From positions 1 through 34,020 of the forward strand of contig CAIYES010000139.1 in assembly GCA_903925275.1 (NCBI GenBank): a stretch of DNA of 34,020 nt, given 5' to 3'. Positions 22,801 through 30,604 of this stretch are shown here, piece by piece. The position numbers and the translations under genes were made by a program. This DNA is from an uncultured Bacteroidales bacterium (lineage in GTDB: Bacteria; Bacteroidota; Bacteroidia; Bacteroidales; FEN-979). The notes under the pieces were generated by a model that saw nothing but the letters and a program-made list of their open reading frames with translations, did not search any database and was not told the DNA's origin. Numbering within the stretch: the first letter of the stretch is position 1; the number at the start of each line of letters is the position of its first letter.

Positions 22801-23256
22801 TTCCACATGACCATCAGCGTGATTATGACCGGATTGGGTATTGTCGCTCTTGGCGGGATCGTAGTCAGGAACGGAATTCTGATTGTTGAATTCGGTGATG
22901 AACTTAAGTCGCGGGGCATGAAGACCAGAGATGCCATCATCAACGCAGGCAAAACGAGGATCACCCCGGTTGTGCTCACTGCTACTGCAACCATACTCGG
23001 ACTCGTTCCGCTTGCTGTCGGGATGAACATCAACTTCACCACCCTGTTTACGGAACTAAATCCCCATCTTTATTTTGGCGGCGACAATGTGGCCTTCTGG
23101 GGGCCGCTTTCATGGACTATCATCTTTGGATTGAGCTTTGCAACCTTTCTTACGCTTGTGTTCGTGCCAGCCATGTTGCTGATCGATGCACAGATGATTG
23201 CGGGGATAAAGAGGAGAAGATCCAACCGCATTGCCCGGAAACTCAGAAAAGGTTAA
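19867..23256 (+). CDS. RND-family efflux transporter permease
   Basis: A 1129-aa inner-membrane proton-driven exporter of the AcrB/MexB-like HAE family. There is one TM near the N-terminus (~25-42), then a periplasmic porter domain, TM2-TM6 from ~342, a second periplasmic loop (~620-930), and a final TM bundle. The porter start is NIPKEQFPEIVIPTILVNTVYPGTSPEDMENLVTRPVE. The TM4 proton-relay acids are present as D409-D410 in GIIVDDAIVVIENTHR. Transmembrane helices are clear around 345-361, 383-410, 448-480 and ~935-1030. A ~60-residue hydrophobic excursion after residue 500 (LLISSTILLVLGLISYISGGFAMGNIFIFALIL) is larger than in AcrB. Substrate is unknown. It ends 11 bp from the convergent TolC gene stop. 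Confidence 0.93.
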   Translation: MKQKQHKLKEFFATSWSIDNKTSIYVLTIIITTLGLLSYVNIPKEQFPEIVIPTILVNTVYPGTSPEDMENLVTRPVEKQCKSLANVKKITSNSIQDLSTIVVEFNPGIEVSEAKQRVRDAVDKAKTNLPTNLPKDPDIKEVDISEIPIMNINLAGDYDLPRLKKYAEDAQDKIETLKEITRVDIVGALEREIQIDVDMYKMQAASVSFRDIESAVSAENVTVSAGTISSFGNKYTIRLAGQFKSPEQIKNIMLKSASGATIYIQDIADVRDSFKDQESFARLDGKNVITLNVIKKSGENLIDASDKIMAIMANMQKSSLPPDLMVKITGDQSRFTKSTLEELNNTIIIGFIMVIIVLMFFMGFNNAFFVALSVPLSMFVAYLIMPSLGFTMNMIVMFGFIFALGIIVDDAIVVIENTHRLHRGEPDIVKAAKNAAGEVFLPILSGTLTTLAPFFPLAFWPGIVGKFMHYLPVTLILTLFASLFVAYIINPVFAVTFMKHEYDEVEHKTDKKRLLISSTILLVLGLISYISGGFAMGNIFIFALILNGLYRLVLKSAITSFQTVAWPAAMRMYEKTLIFTLRGRNPWYILVTVIAMFFLSIVVTGITKPKVLFFPNNIPTYVNVFIKLPEGTDQHVTDSVTTLVERKVNSVLGEKNPIVESIITNVGFNAGEGMFDRSVSSNKGKVTVNFIESKFRRGVSTQDYMDKIRANLKNIPGVTISVTKNSAGPPTGKPINIEITGENLDELITTSGSFKAYLDSIRIPGIEKLKSDFDNNKPEIIINIDRVRANREGLSLGQIGLEMRTAIFGKEISKYKEGEDEFPIQLRYSEKERTNINQVINAKITYRDMNSGQLRQIPISSVASINYKDTYGGIKRKNLKRMITLSSEVLSGYTANEVVSTISQALPGYKMPKGVEISLTGEREDQAETMVFLVKAMMIAIGLIFFILITQFGSLSKSFIILSEVIFSVIGVLLGIAAFHMTISVIMTGLGIVALGGIVVRNGILIVEFGDELKSRGMKTRDAIINAGKTRITPVVLTATATILGLVPLAVGMNINFTTLFTELNPHLYFGGDNVAFWGPLSWTIIFGLSFATFLTLVFVPAMLLIDAQMIAGIKRRRSNRIARKLRKG

Positions 23257-23267
23257 CTATAAGATTA

Positions 23268-24632
23268 TCAGTACTTCTCCATCAGTTTATTCAGTTTGAT
23301 TTTCTGACTAAGCAATGTGTATATTGATTGCATATAGTCACTGTTTGAAGCAAGAAATTGATTATAGCGCTGGTTCAGATCAGTACTTCCAGCCATGCCC
23401 TGATTGTATTTTTCCATGGTTTTTTTATAAATCTTCAGCGACGTTTGAAATCCTTTTACCTTGTTCAGGTAAATTTCATACGCATTGCTGAAATCGGTCT
23501 TTGCCGTTGCTACCTGCAATTCCAATCCCACACGCAGTTTCTCGTCGGTAACTTTGGTCTTTTCAACATTGAGCCTGGCCTGGTCGACAGAATATTTACG
23601 GCTGCCGCTGCTCCATATAGGTATTTGTAAAGAGAAGCCAAAACTTACTGAGGGAAACCATACCTGACTGGTATTAAAAAAGTTCCAGCTATTTCGATTC
23701 GCACTGGTTGAGCCACTTAAGAACCCACTCAGCGTTGGCTGATATGCTGTTTTTGCAAGTTTGTATTGCATCAGGGTAAGGTAATCTGACTTTTTCAACA
23801 AAACATAATCAAGGTTTGAATTGTAATCAAATTGTTGATTGATCAACGCATCGCGGTTAACCTGCGAGATGAAAAAGTCAAGGTTGTCGCTTTGTACCAA
23901 CTCCTGGTTATCATTTAACCCCAAGACAAATTTCAAACTTGCATAGCCCAGGTTCCGCAGATTTTTGGTATATGTAATCGTCGCTTCCAGGTTTGACTTG
24001 TTCAAATCGGCCTGATCCACATCAATATCTTCAATTAATCCGACCTGATAACTTTTCCTGGCTTCTTCAACCAACCTGCTGACGACCACATAAGTAGAAT
24101 CAAGAATTTTAATTCCTTCGTCAACCACAAGAAGGCGGATATAAATATCGGCCACCTGATCGCGAACATCAACTTTATCACGAACATTTTTTTGCTTGGA
24201 TGTTTCAAGAAATGCCCTCGCGGTTTGCAAGCCAACCAGGTACTGGCCGCTGTAAATAAGTTGCGTAAGGGTTCCTTTAATTGTTGAGTTGTATGTTGTT
24301 CCAAACTGTACCGGGATCATGGTGCCGGGTTTCCCAATTATTACTCCTGGCATCAACATCGTTGGTATTATCACATTATCCATATAATCGACCCCTGCAT
24401 TGATCTGAGGCAGACCAATGGCGGTGTTTTGCTTGACCATTTTGCGGGCAATTTCAACATCGGTGGTTGAATTTTTCAGGTCATAGTTGTTTTCGTATGC
24501 ATACGCTTGTGCCTGTTCAAGTGAAAAGGTCATGACCTCCTTAGCTTTGACAGATGAAGGATTTTGCGCAGGAGCAAGTTGCCAGAAAAAAAGGCAGGTA
24601 ATAAAAAGTGTAGAGAAAAGCTTGTAGTTCAT
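23268..24632 (-). CDS. TolC-family outer-membrane efflux protein
   Basis: A 454-aa protein with a signal peptide (MNYKLFSTLFITCLFFWQLAPAQ). It shows the duplicated long-helix pattern of TolC/OEP proteins: EQAQAYAYENNYDLKNSTTDVEIARKMVKQ at the start of repeat one and YKLAKTAYQPTLSGFLSGS ... SVSFGFSLQIPIWSSGSRKYSVDQARLNVEKTK in repeat two. It forms the outer-membrane exit duct and should serve the adaptor/RND pump encoded convergently next door. Its ATG overlaps the stop of the TetR gene by 4 bp, so it is co-translated with its probable regulator. Placing TolC in a separate, oppositely oriented unit is unusual for an otherwise complete pump. Confidence 0.92.
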   Translation of the reverse strand: MNYKLFSTLFITCLFFWQLAPAQNPSSVKAKEVMTFSLEQAQAYAYENNYDLKNSTTDVEIARKMVKQNTAIGLPQINAGVDYMDNVIIPTMLMPGVIIGKPGTMIPVQFGTTYNSTIKGTLTQLIYSGQYLVGLQTARAFLETSKQKNVRDKVDVRDQVADIYIRLLVVDEGIKILDSTYVVVSRLVEEARKSYQVGLIEDIDVDQADLNKSNLEATITYTKNLRNLGYASLKFVLGLNDNQELVQSDNLDFFISQVNRDALINQQFDYNSNLDYVLLKKSDYLTLMQYKLAKTAYQPTLSGFLSGSTSANRNSWNFFNTSQVWFPSVSFGFSLQIPIWSSGSRKYSVDQARLNVEKTKVTDEKLRVGLELQVATAKTDFSNAYEIYLNKVKGFQTSLKIYKKTMEKYNQGMAGSTDLNQRYNQFLASNSDYMQSIYTLLSQKIKLNKLMEKY

Positions 24633-25264
24633 TGTGATTGATTGAATTTTTTAAAGTTAACCTTGCGTTTTTGTTTTTCATAATATTCGATACCCTGAGG
24701 GTTGGCGATGCCCCGGATAAAATTATCGAACATCACATCGAACAGTGTCTGAAACGAGAATTTGTCGGCTGGGAAAAACTCAGGATTGTGCAGATCGATT
24801 AACCGGCGCATGTAGAGCCTCGCAACCAGCTCAATGCTGAGATCATCCCGGTAAACTCCCTGGCTGATCCCCTTCTGGAGATTTACCTGAATTTTCTGAT
24901 TGATAAACCCAATGCGCTCATCCACATGATAATGGTAAATTTCAGGATAATATTTCTTCAGATCAAACGTCATCGACGGACTAATATCGCGAAATCGTTC
25001 ACCAAGTTCACGACTCACAATGAGCAGGATATCGATGGCATTCACACCCTCAAAATTATTTTGATCAAAAATGATCTCAAAATTATGGCGTTCAAGTTCC
25101 AGAAGTTTGCTAACCAATTCGGTTTTACTGGAAACAAAATTATAGAGTTTTTTTTTCGACATCCCCAGATCGCGGCAGATATCATCAACCGAGACACTCC
25201 GTACGCCATATTTATAAAAAAGTTCTCTGACCCTCTCCAGAATATCAACCAATGCTTTGTCCAT
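24629..25264 (-). CDS. TetR-family regulator co-transcribed with TolC
   Basis: A 211-aa TetR-type repressor. The DNA-binding segment is FYKYGVRSVSVDDICRDLGMSKKKLYNFVSSKTELVSKLL (residues ~17-56). The C-terminal domain shares SMTFDLKKYYPEIYHYH with the paralogue at 17891-18514. It is the first gene of a two-gene unit with the TolC homologue (4-bp ATGA overlap). A 23-bp dyad overlaps its promoter, which strongly suggests autoregulation. The ATG at 25264 is the natural start. Whether it also binds the adaptor promoter, or responds to a different ligand than its paralogue, cannot be told from sequence. Confidence 0.92.
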   Translation of the reverse strand: MDKALVDILERVRELFYKYGVRSVSVDDICRDLGMSKKKLYNFVSSKTELVSKLLELERHNFEIIFDQNNFEGVNAIDILLIVSRELGERFRDISPSMTFDLKKYYPEIYHYHVDERIGFINQKIQVNLQKGISQGVYRDDLSIELVARLYMRRLIDLHNPEFFPADKFSFQTLFDVMFDNFIRGIANPQGIEYYEKQKRKVNFKKFNQSQ

Positions 25265-25295
25265 GCTTAAAAATTGAGAAACACAATCTGAATCA

Positions 25296-25318
25296 TTTGT
25301 CTTGTGAAACAGGACAAA
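25296..25318. promoter_or_regulatory. 23-bp dyad operator at the TetR-TolC promoter
   Basis: The half-sites read TTTGTCnTGT and ACAnGACAAA around a 3-bp centre; nine of ten arm positions pair perfectly and the tenth is a T-G pair. The right arm overlaps the -7 element TATCTTTG (25315-25322, minus strand). Length, symmetry and placement are what is expected of a TetR-type operator controlling the TetR-tolC unit. It may also affect the divergent peptidase gene. Confidence 0.7.
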
Positions 25319-25322
25319 GATA
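25315..25322 (-). promoter_or_regulatory. -7 element of the TetR-TolC unit
   Basis: TATCTTTG on the minus strand, 50 bp before the ATG. A possible -33 TTTG (25345-25348) lies 22 bp upstream. It overlaps the dyad operator. Confidence 0.55.
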
Positions 25323-25387
25323 AAAATATTTCACCAATTAGAAACAAAACAAGGGTAAATAGTTTCTGAACCTTTCATTTTTTTACG

Positions 25388-25395
25388 TATGTTTG
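25388..25395 (+). promoter_or_regulatory. -7 element for the M14 peptidase gene
   Basis: TATGTTTG matches TAnnTTTG and ends 21 bp before the ATG at 25417. It overlaps the TTG at 25393 that begins a longer reading frame, which argues against that longer start. Confidence 0.5.
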
Positions 25396-25416
25396 ATGGT
25401 TCAGAAATATTTCATT

Positions 25417-27234
25417 ATGAAACGATTCTATCTGCTTTTCGCCTTCCAGATGTTGATGATTGTCGCTATGTCACAGCAAGTTGATTGGCAATCGGTTTAT
25501 GAAAAATCGGGAACACTTGAGACCCCCCGTTACCAGCAAACCATTGATTATTGTAAAAAACTCGCCGGTGGTTCAAGGATGATTTCCTATACAACTTTCG
25601 GTAAAAGCGCGCAGGGACGGGATCTCCCATTGCTTGTCCTTGACAGGGATGGGCTCAGCGACCCTGGAGCCATCCATGCGGCAGGGCGAACGATCCTGCT
25701 CATCCAGGCATGCATACATGCCGGTGAATGCGAAGGCAAAGACGCCGGGCTGATGCTCTTCCGTGATCTGGTAATCCCAAATCAGGGAACAAAAAACAAG
25801 GTGTCGCACGTATCACTTCCTTCATTGAAATTACTTGATAATGTCTCTGTTATCTTTATCCCAATCTTCAACGTTGACGGCCATGAGCGCTTTGGTCCCT
25901 TCAACCGCATCAATCAGAACGGACCTAAGGAAATGGGCTGGCGCACCACTGCCAACAACCTCAACCTCAACCGTGATTTTTTAAAAGCAGATGCTCCCGA
26001 AATGCAGGCCTGGTTACGCATGTTTAACAGGTGGATGCCCGATTTCATTATCGATGCCCACACCACCGATGGTGCCGATTATCAGTATGTACTTACTTAC
26101 CTGATGGAAGTATACGGCGACATGGATGATGGACTGACAAAATGGTCAAGAAATATTTTCACCGAACAGATGCAAAAACACATGAATGCCAATGGATATC
26201 CCGTTTTCCCCTATGTCGATTTCCGGAACTGGCACGATCCCCGCAGCGGACTGATTACCGAAGTAGCGCCTCCCATGCTTTCGCAAGGTTATACAGCCCT
26301 GCGTAACCGCCCCGGATTGCTGATAGAAACTCACATGCTGAAACCATATAATCAGCGTGTTGAAGCCACGTATGAATGTATGCTGACGACCCTTGAAATC
26401 CTGAATCAGGAGTCGAAAACCCTGAATACGCTGATCCGTAAGGCCGATGAATATGTAAGCAGTGAATCATTTGTAAAGGCTCCATTTCCGCTTCAGTTTG
26501 AGACCGGGATGAACGACAGTACAATGGTCGATTTTCTCGGAGTGGAGTATACTACTGTGAAAAGCGCAATCAGCGGGGGTGATTGGTTTATTTACGGCAA
26601 GAAACCGGCGACCTACCAGGTACCCTATTTTTCGTCGACACATCCAACAGTTACTACAAAACTGCCTTATGCCTACATCGTCCCTGCCGAGTGGAAAACG
26701 GTGATCGACCGGTTGAAAATCCATGGGATCCGGTTAACAGAACTCATGCAGGATGAAACGATCAAAGTAGTGATCTGCCGGTTTAAAAATCCGAAATGGC
26801 AAGCCAATCCTTATGAAGGACGACATCCCATGACAAACATTGATTACGAAGAATCCGAAGAGAGTCGCCTGTTCCCTGCCGGATCGGTGTTAGTGGAGAT
26901 AATGCAGCCTGCAGGCCGCATCATACCGCATATCCTTGAACCCAAAGGGAACGGTTCCTATGTTTACTGGGGCTTTTTCGACGCTTCCTTTGAACAAAAA
27001 GAGTACGGAGAGTCGTACGTTATCGAAAAAATGGCTGTTGAAATGCTTGCCAATGACCAGGCACTGAAACGGGAATTTGAACAAAAAAAAGCTGCTGATA
27101 CAACCTTTGCCAAAAATCCGCAACTTATCCTGAACTGGTTTTACAGCAAGTCCCCATATTTTGATGAACGAAAAGGGGTTTACCCGGTCGGAAAAATATA
27201 CGACAAAACGGTTTATCAATCACTTAAACACTGA
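25417..27234 (+). CDS. Secreted M14-family zinc carboxypeptidase-like protein
   Basis: A 605-aa exported metallopeptidase. The signal peptide is at 1-19 (MKRFYLLFAFQMLMIVAMS). The M14 domain covers ~35-345. Zinc ligands are H101 and E104 in IHAGECEGKD and H215 in IIDAHTTDGADYQ. The substrate-carboxylate-binding N-R pair is in NLNRDF (~185-187) and the general-base glutamate is E304 in LLIETHMLKPYNQRV. The C-terminal ~250 residues (to TVYQSLKH) form an accessory region I cannot assign. It should trim peptides or amidated substrates in the periplasm or outside. No T9SS or lipobox signal is seen. The start at 25417 gives a clean signal peptide. The stop codon overlaps the convergent desulfurase-SelD gene by 11 bp. 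Confidence 0.9.
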   Translation: MKRFYLLFAFQMLMIVAMSQQVDWQSVYEKSGTLETPRYQQTIDYCKKLAGGSRMISYTTFGKSAQGRDLPLLVLDRDGLSDPGAIHAAGRTILLIQACIHAGECEGKDAGLMLFRDLVIPNQGTKNKVSHVSLPSLKLLDNVSVIFIPIFNVDGHERFGPFNRINQNGPKEMGWRTTANNLNLNRDFLKADAPEMQAWLRMFNRWMPDFIIDAHTTDGADYQYVLTYLMEVYGDMDDGLTKWSRNIFTEQMQKHMNANGYPVFPYVDFRNWHDPRSGLITEVAPPMLSQGYTALRNRPGLLIETHMLKPYNQRVEATYECMLTTLEILNQESKTLNTLIRKADEYVSSESFVKAPFPLQFETGMNDSTMVDFLGVEYTTVKSAISGGDWFIYGKKPATYQVPYFSSTHPTVTTKLPYAYIVPAEWKTVIDRLKIHGIRLTELMQDETIKVVICRFKNPKWQANPYEGRHPMTNIDYEESEESRLFPAGSVLVEIMQPAGRIIPHILEPKGNGSYVYWGFFDASFEQKEYGESYVIEKMAVEMLANDQALKREFEQKKAADTTFAKNPQLILNWFYSKSPYFDERKGVYPVGKIYDKTVYQSLKH

Positions 27235-29482
27235 TTCCGGCTTCTCCGCTTTCCATGGTACCGATGATGGCAGCCTCAGTCACACCTGCGGCATGAAGAC
27301 GCGACAGCATCTCCCCTGCATGGGTTTGAGGCAAAGAAATAAGCAGTCCGCCTGATGTTTGGGCATCAGCCAGAATTAATTTCATAAGTTCCGTCGTTTC
27401 TGTATTCCAGGTTACAATTGATTTTACAAATTCCAGGTTGTTTAAAGTTCCTCCCGGAACAGCTCCAGCTGCAGCATACTCCCAGGCTGCTTCCAACACC
27501 GGCACATTGGCGGGGTTGATGACTGCACGGATACCGGCGCCAACAACCATCTCCTTCAGATGACCGAGCAATCCAAACCCGGTAACATCGGTACAGGCAT
27601 TCACCGGAAATCCGGTCATGATGTCAACCGGTTTGTCGTTCAGTTCAGCCATCAGTTTCATCACCTGTTCAACGGTCTGGAGATCCACCAACCCACGCTT
27701 GATTGCTGTTGTGATGATCCCTGTACCAAGCGGTTTGGTCAGGATCAGGGCATCGCCGCATTTAGCCGTTGAATTTCGGAGGGTCTTGCCGGGATGTATG
27801 AGACCGGTAACGGCCAATCCGAATTTTGGCTCGCTGTCTTCTATGCTGTGTCCCCCGATAATCTGGATTCCCGCCTCAGCGGTTTTATCATTTGCTCCCC
27901 GGAGAATCTCCTGTAACACCTTGAGGGGAAGTTTCCTGTCGGGAAAACCCACGATGCTGAGTGCAAAAAGGGGCTTCGCTCCCATGGCATATATATCACT
28001 TAATGCATTTGCAGCAGCAATGGCGCCATACATGTAGGGATCATCAACCACCGGCGGGATGAAATCTACGGTTTGCACAATGGCTGTATTTTCATCAATC
28101 TGGAAAACGGCTGCATCATCCGATGTTTCATGGCTCACCAGGATGGCCGGATTATTCTTGTGCGGCAGTTCCTTCAGGATTCTTTCGAGCAATTGCGGTC
28201 GGATCTTGCAGGCACATCCCAGTGCATGGGTATACTCAGTGAGACGGATTCCGGATTCCGGCGTCCGTGGTTCAGCAATGAGCGTTCGGTATTCGGTATT
28301 TGGTGTTCGGCGTTCGGCGTTCAGTATCCGATGTTCGGACTGGACGGGGTTCCCTGTTAAATTCCGATAGGCGTCCACAATGATGGGAACAGCCAATTCA
28401 ATCTCCTCAAGAGTTGTCATCCTCCCGACAGAAAAACGGACGGTGCCGAGGGCATATTCATACGGAACATGCATGGCCGTAAGAACAGCCGAAATATCAA
28501 CCTGATCGGCATGACAGGCAGCTCCGGCAGATGCAGCGATACCAGTCATTTCTGCGAGCAGCAGAGGCGCTTCAATGCCCGGAAACCCCAGGCTGAGTGT
28601 ATTTGGCAACCGCAATTCAGGATGACCGTTCAGCCTGACAACAGGGATGGTCTTGCGGATTCCTTCGTGCAGCAGGTCGCGTAAAACCCGGATCTCTGAT
28701 CCCGGTTCCTCTATCCGTGACTGTGCGATCTCAGCAGCTTTTCCCAGTCCTGCAATTTCCATCACATTTTCCGTTCCGGCCCGTTGGTTTGTCTCATGTC
28801 CGGCACCATGCATCAGTTTTTCAAGTTGAACACCCCTCCGGATATAAAGAGCCCCCACTCCTTTTGGCGCATACAGTTTATGTCCTGCAACCGAGAGCAG
28901 ATCAACGTTCAACTTCGTCACATCGACCGGAATTTTCCCTACCGACTGCGCTGCATCGGTGTGAAAAAGAATCCCCTTATCGCGGGCAATCCTGCCTATT
29001 TCTTCGATGGGTTGGATTGTCCCGGTTTCATTGTTGGCATGCATGACCGAAATTAAAATGGTCTGCGGTAAAATGGCATTTTCAACATCCCGTGGATCAA
29101 CCATTCCAAAATCATCCACCCCAAGCCAGGTGACGCTGAATCCCTCTCTTTCGAGATAACGGCAAACCTCTGTTACAGCAGGATGTTCAATGCAGGTCGT
29201 TATGATATGGTTTCCTTTTGCGCGCCTGGCAAAAGCAACCCCTTTGATGGCAAAATTGTTGGATTCGCTACCTCCGCTGGTAAATATGATTTCGTCGCTG
29301 CGTGCATTCAATAATGTTGCAACCTGTTTTCTCGCCTTTTCCACTGCCTTTTTAGCTTGAATTCCATAAGAATGCACGCTCGATGGATTGCCGAAATAGT
29401 GCTCAAGGTAAGGGTGAATTGCGTCGACCACCCTTGGGTCAATCGGCGTGGTGGCATTATAATCGAGGTAAATCGGTTCCAT
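27224..29482 (-). CDS. selD: Cysteine desulfurase-selenide water dikinase (SelD) fusion
   Basis: A 752-aa two-domain protein. Residues 1-379 are a NifS/IscS-type cysteine desulfurase: MEPIYLDYNATTPID, TSGGSESNNFAIKG (68-81), PLP lysine K202 in SVAGHKLYAPKG, and catalytic loop C323 in SAGAACHAD. Residues ~412-752 are SelD: TEYTHALGCACK with C423 (cysteine, not selenocysteine) and K426, VQTVDFIPPVVDDPYMYG, GGHSIEDSEPKFGLAVTG and the DAQTSGGLLISLP end. The two activities would release selenium from selenocysteine and phosphorylate selenide with ATP to selenophosphate. The linker (380-411, HRILNAERRTPNTEYRTLIAEPRTPES) is encoded by a heptamer DNA repeat. The gene starts 26 bp inside the end of selU, the user of selenophosphate, so the operon is functionally coherent. 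No frameshift is seen. Confidence 0.93.
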   Translation of the reverse strand: MEPIYLDYNATTPIDPRVVDAIHPYLEHYFGNPSSVHSYGIQAKKAVEKARKQVATLLNARSDEIIFTSGGSESNNFAIKGVAFARRAKGNHIITTCIEHPAVTEVCRYLEREGFSVTWLGVDDFGMVDPRDVENAILPQTILISVMHANNETGTIQPIEEIGRIARDKGILFHTDAAQSVGKIPVDVTKLNVDLLSVAGHKLYAPKGVGALYIRRGVQLEKLMHGAGHETNQRAGTENVMEIAGLGKAAEIAQSRIEEPGSEIRVLRDLLHEGIRKTIPVVRLNGHPELRLPNTLSLGFPGIEAPLLLAEMTGIAASAGAACHADQVDISAVLTAMHVPYEYALGTVRFSVGRMTTLEEIELAVPIIVDAYRNLTGNPVQSEHRILNAERRTPNTEYRTLIAEPRTPESGIRLTEYTHALGCACKIRPQLLERILKELPHKNNPAILVSHETSDDAAVFQIDENTAIVQTVDFIPPVVDDPYMYGAIAAANALSDIYAMGAKPLFALSIVGFPDRKLPLKVLQEILRGANDKTAEAGIQIIGGHSIEDSEPKFGLAVTGLIHPGKTLRNSTAKCGDALILTKPLGTGIITTAIKRGLVDLQTVEQVMKLMAELNDKPVDIMTGFPVNACTDVTGFGLLGHLKEMVVGAGIRAVINPANVPVLEAAWEYAAAGAVPGGTLNNLEFVKSIVTWNTETTELMKLILADAQTSGGLLISLPQTHAGEMLSRLHAAGVTEAAIIGTMESGEAGISV
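28247..28339. repeat. 7-bp tandem repeat encoding the desulfurase-SelD linker
   Basis: Eight consecutive heptamers related to GTTCGGT occupy 28284-28339 (GTTCGGT, ATTCGGT, ATTTGGT, GTTCGGC twice, GTTCAGT, ATCCGAT, GTTCGGA). Heptamers GATTCCG, GATTCCG and GCGTCCG continue at 28247-28267. Read on the minus strand this encodes the RTPNTEYRT-like linker. Such heptamer tracts are, as I recall, common in intergenic DNA of Bacteroidota, so a former spacer seems to have been read through. Confidence 0.88.
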
Positions 29483-30512
29483 GTTCCAGGTATTTATTGG
29501 TAAGTTCTATGATCCGTGCAGCATCCTCGTCAGGATCAATGCCGGAAATTTGAATGTTCAATACACTTTTATTTTTTCGTCGGGTCAATGAAAACTGGTA
29601 TGCTTTATCATAATAGGCAAGTACAATGGCTGCAACAACGTCAAACTGGTCATTTTCAAGCGCTGCCAGCGCCTCTTTAGTTCTTCCGCCACCAAGCCTT
29701 TCACTTATTCTTTTTATGGCATCGCCCAGCAATAGTTTGTCAAACCCTGCATATTCCTTTACAAGCCTGTTTATGCGGATCGAAGCATTCAATTTAGCCC
29801 TTATCAATAAACCTTTGCTCAGGTGCTCCACCAAAGGGTCAGGCAGCGTAATCCGGCCGATCATTCTGCTTTCATCTTCAAGCCAGACAGGACGTGAAAT
29901 ATCCAGCTTTCCCCAATGAACAAAAAGATCATTTTCAAATTGTTCATTCGTAGGTTGGGGTAACTGACCCAATGCGCCAAAAACAGAACCTTTATGGCAG
30001 GCTAACTGCTCCAGATCAACCACTTGTTCTCCCTTTGAAGCAATCTTATGAAGGATTTCCGTCTTTCCGCTACCGGTATTACCCCCTAATACGATAACCC
30101 GTGCAGATGTGGCAAGACCTTCGCGTATAAACTGCCGGTATGCTTTATAACCGCCTGTTAAAACAGCCACTTCATAACCTGCCCTGCTAAAAACCTCGGC
30201 CATGAGGGCACTGCGCAACCCACCCCGCCAACAATGTAATAATATCAATCCCGGCGAACAAATTGCCTTTAAAGATTTTATATAGAACTCAACTTCAGGC
30301 AAAGCTATATCCAACCCCTTCAAGATTGCTTCAGACTGCCCTGCCTTTACAAAAAGCGTTCCCACGATGGCACGTTCCGCATTATTAAAAAGGGGGATGT
30401 TGAATGCACCGGGAATATGACCCTGACCAAATTCACCTTGTGAGCGTACATCTATCACGGGGCAATGGTTTGCCTGTGAAAGAAAATTTGCTGGTTGAAT
30501 TGTAGATATCAT
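29457..30512 (-). CDS. selU: tRNA 2-selenouridine synthase
   Basis: A 351-aa SelU/MnmH (YbbB) protein that replaces sulfur by selenium at the wobble 2-thiouridine of Lys, Glu and Gln tRNAs via geranylation, using selenophosphate. The N-terminal rhodanese domain (~1-125) has VIDVRSQGEFGQGHIPGAFNIP and active-site C94 in LLHCWRGGLRS. The P-loop domain begins with GGNTGSGKT (143-151). I chose the ATG at 30512 (MISTIQPAN). A longer TTG reading from 30536 would begin within the -7 element TAATTTTG. The next gene, the desulfurase-SelD fusion, overlaps it by 26 bp and makes its selenium donor. SelA and SelB are not in the window. Confidence 0.93.
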   Translation of the reverse strand: MISTIQPANFLSQANHCPVIDVRSQGEFGQGHIPGAFNIPLFNNAERAIVGTLFVKAGQSEAILKGLDIALPEVEFYIKSLKAICSPGLILLHCWRGGLRSALMAEVFSRAGYEVAVLTGGYKAYRQFIREGLATSARVIVLGGNTGSGKTEILHKIASKGEQVVDLEQLACHKGSVFGALGQLPQPTNEQFENDLFVHWGKLDISRPVWLEDESRMIGRITLPDPLVEHLSKGLLIRAKLNASIRINRLVKEYAGFDKLLLGDAIKRISERLGGGRTKEALAALENDQFDVVAAIVLAYYDKAYQFSLTRRKNKSVLNIQISGIDPDEDAARIIELTNKYLEHGTDLPRL

Positions 30513-30533
30513 CGGCCGAAATTGATCAATCTC

Positions 30534-30563
30534 CAAAATTAGGTGGTTTCACCAGCCTGGCAA
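30534..30563 (-). promoter_or_regulatory. promoter of the selU-selD operon
   Basis: On the minus strand a TTG -33 (30561-30563) is followed after 19 bp by TAATTTTG (30534-30541), an exact TAnnTTTG. Both spacing and sequence fit the Bacteroidota consensus. Transcription should start about 17 nt before the selU ATG at 30512. This is the best-formed promoter in the window. Confidence 0.7.
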
Positions 30564-30604
30564 GGGATTTATGTTTACTTTTATCAACCAAATTTTTCTC
30601 CTGA

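Noticed and set aside
28209..28220. Selenocysteine (in-frame TGA) at the SelD active site
   Set aside because: The codon at the catalytic position encodes cysteine (GCACK motif), and no in-frame TGA occurs in the gene.
28247..28339. Frameshift or assembly error explaining the desulfurase-SelD fusion
   Set aside because: The frame is open through the repeat, both domains are complete, and the selU overlap supports a real operon. Heptamer copy number should still be verified in raw reads.
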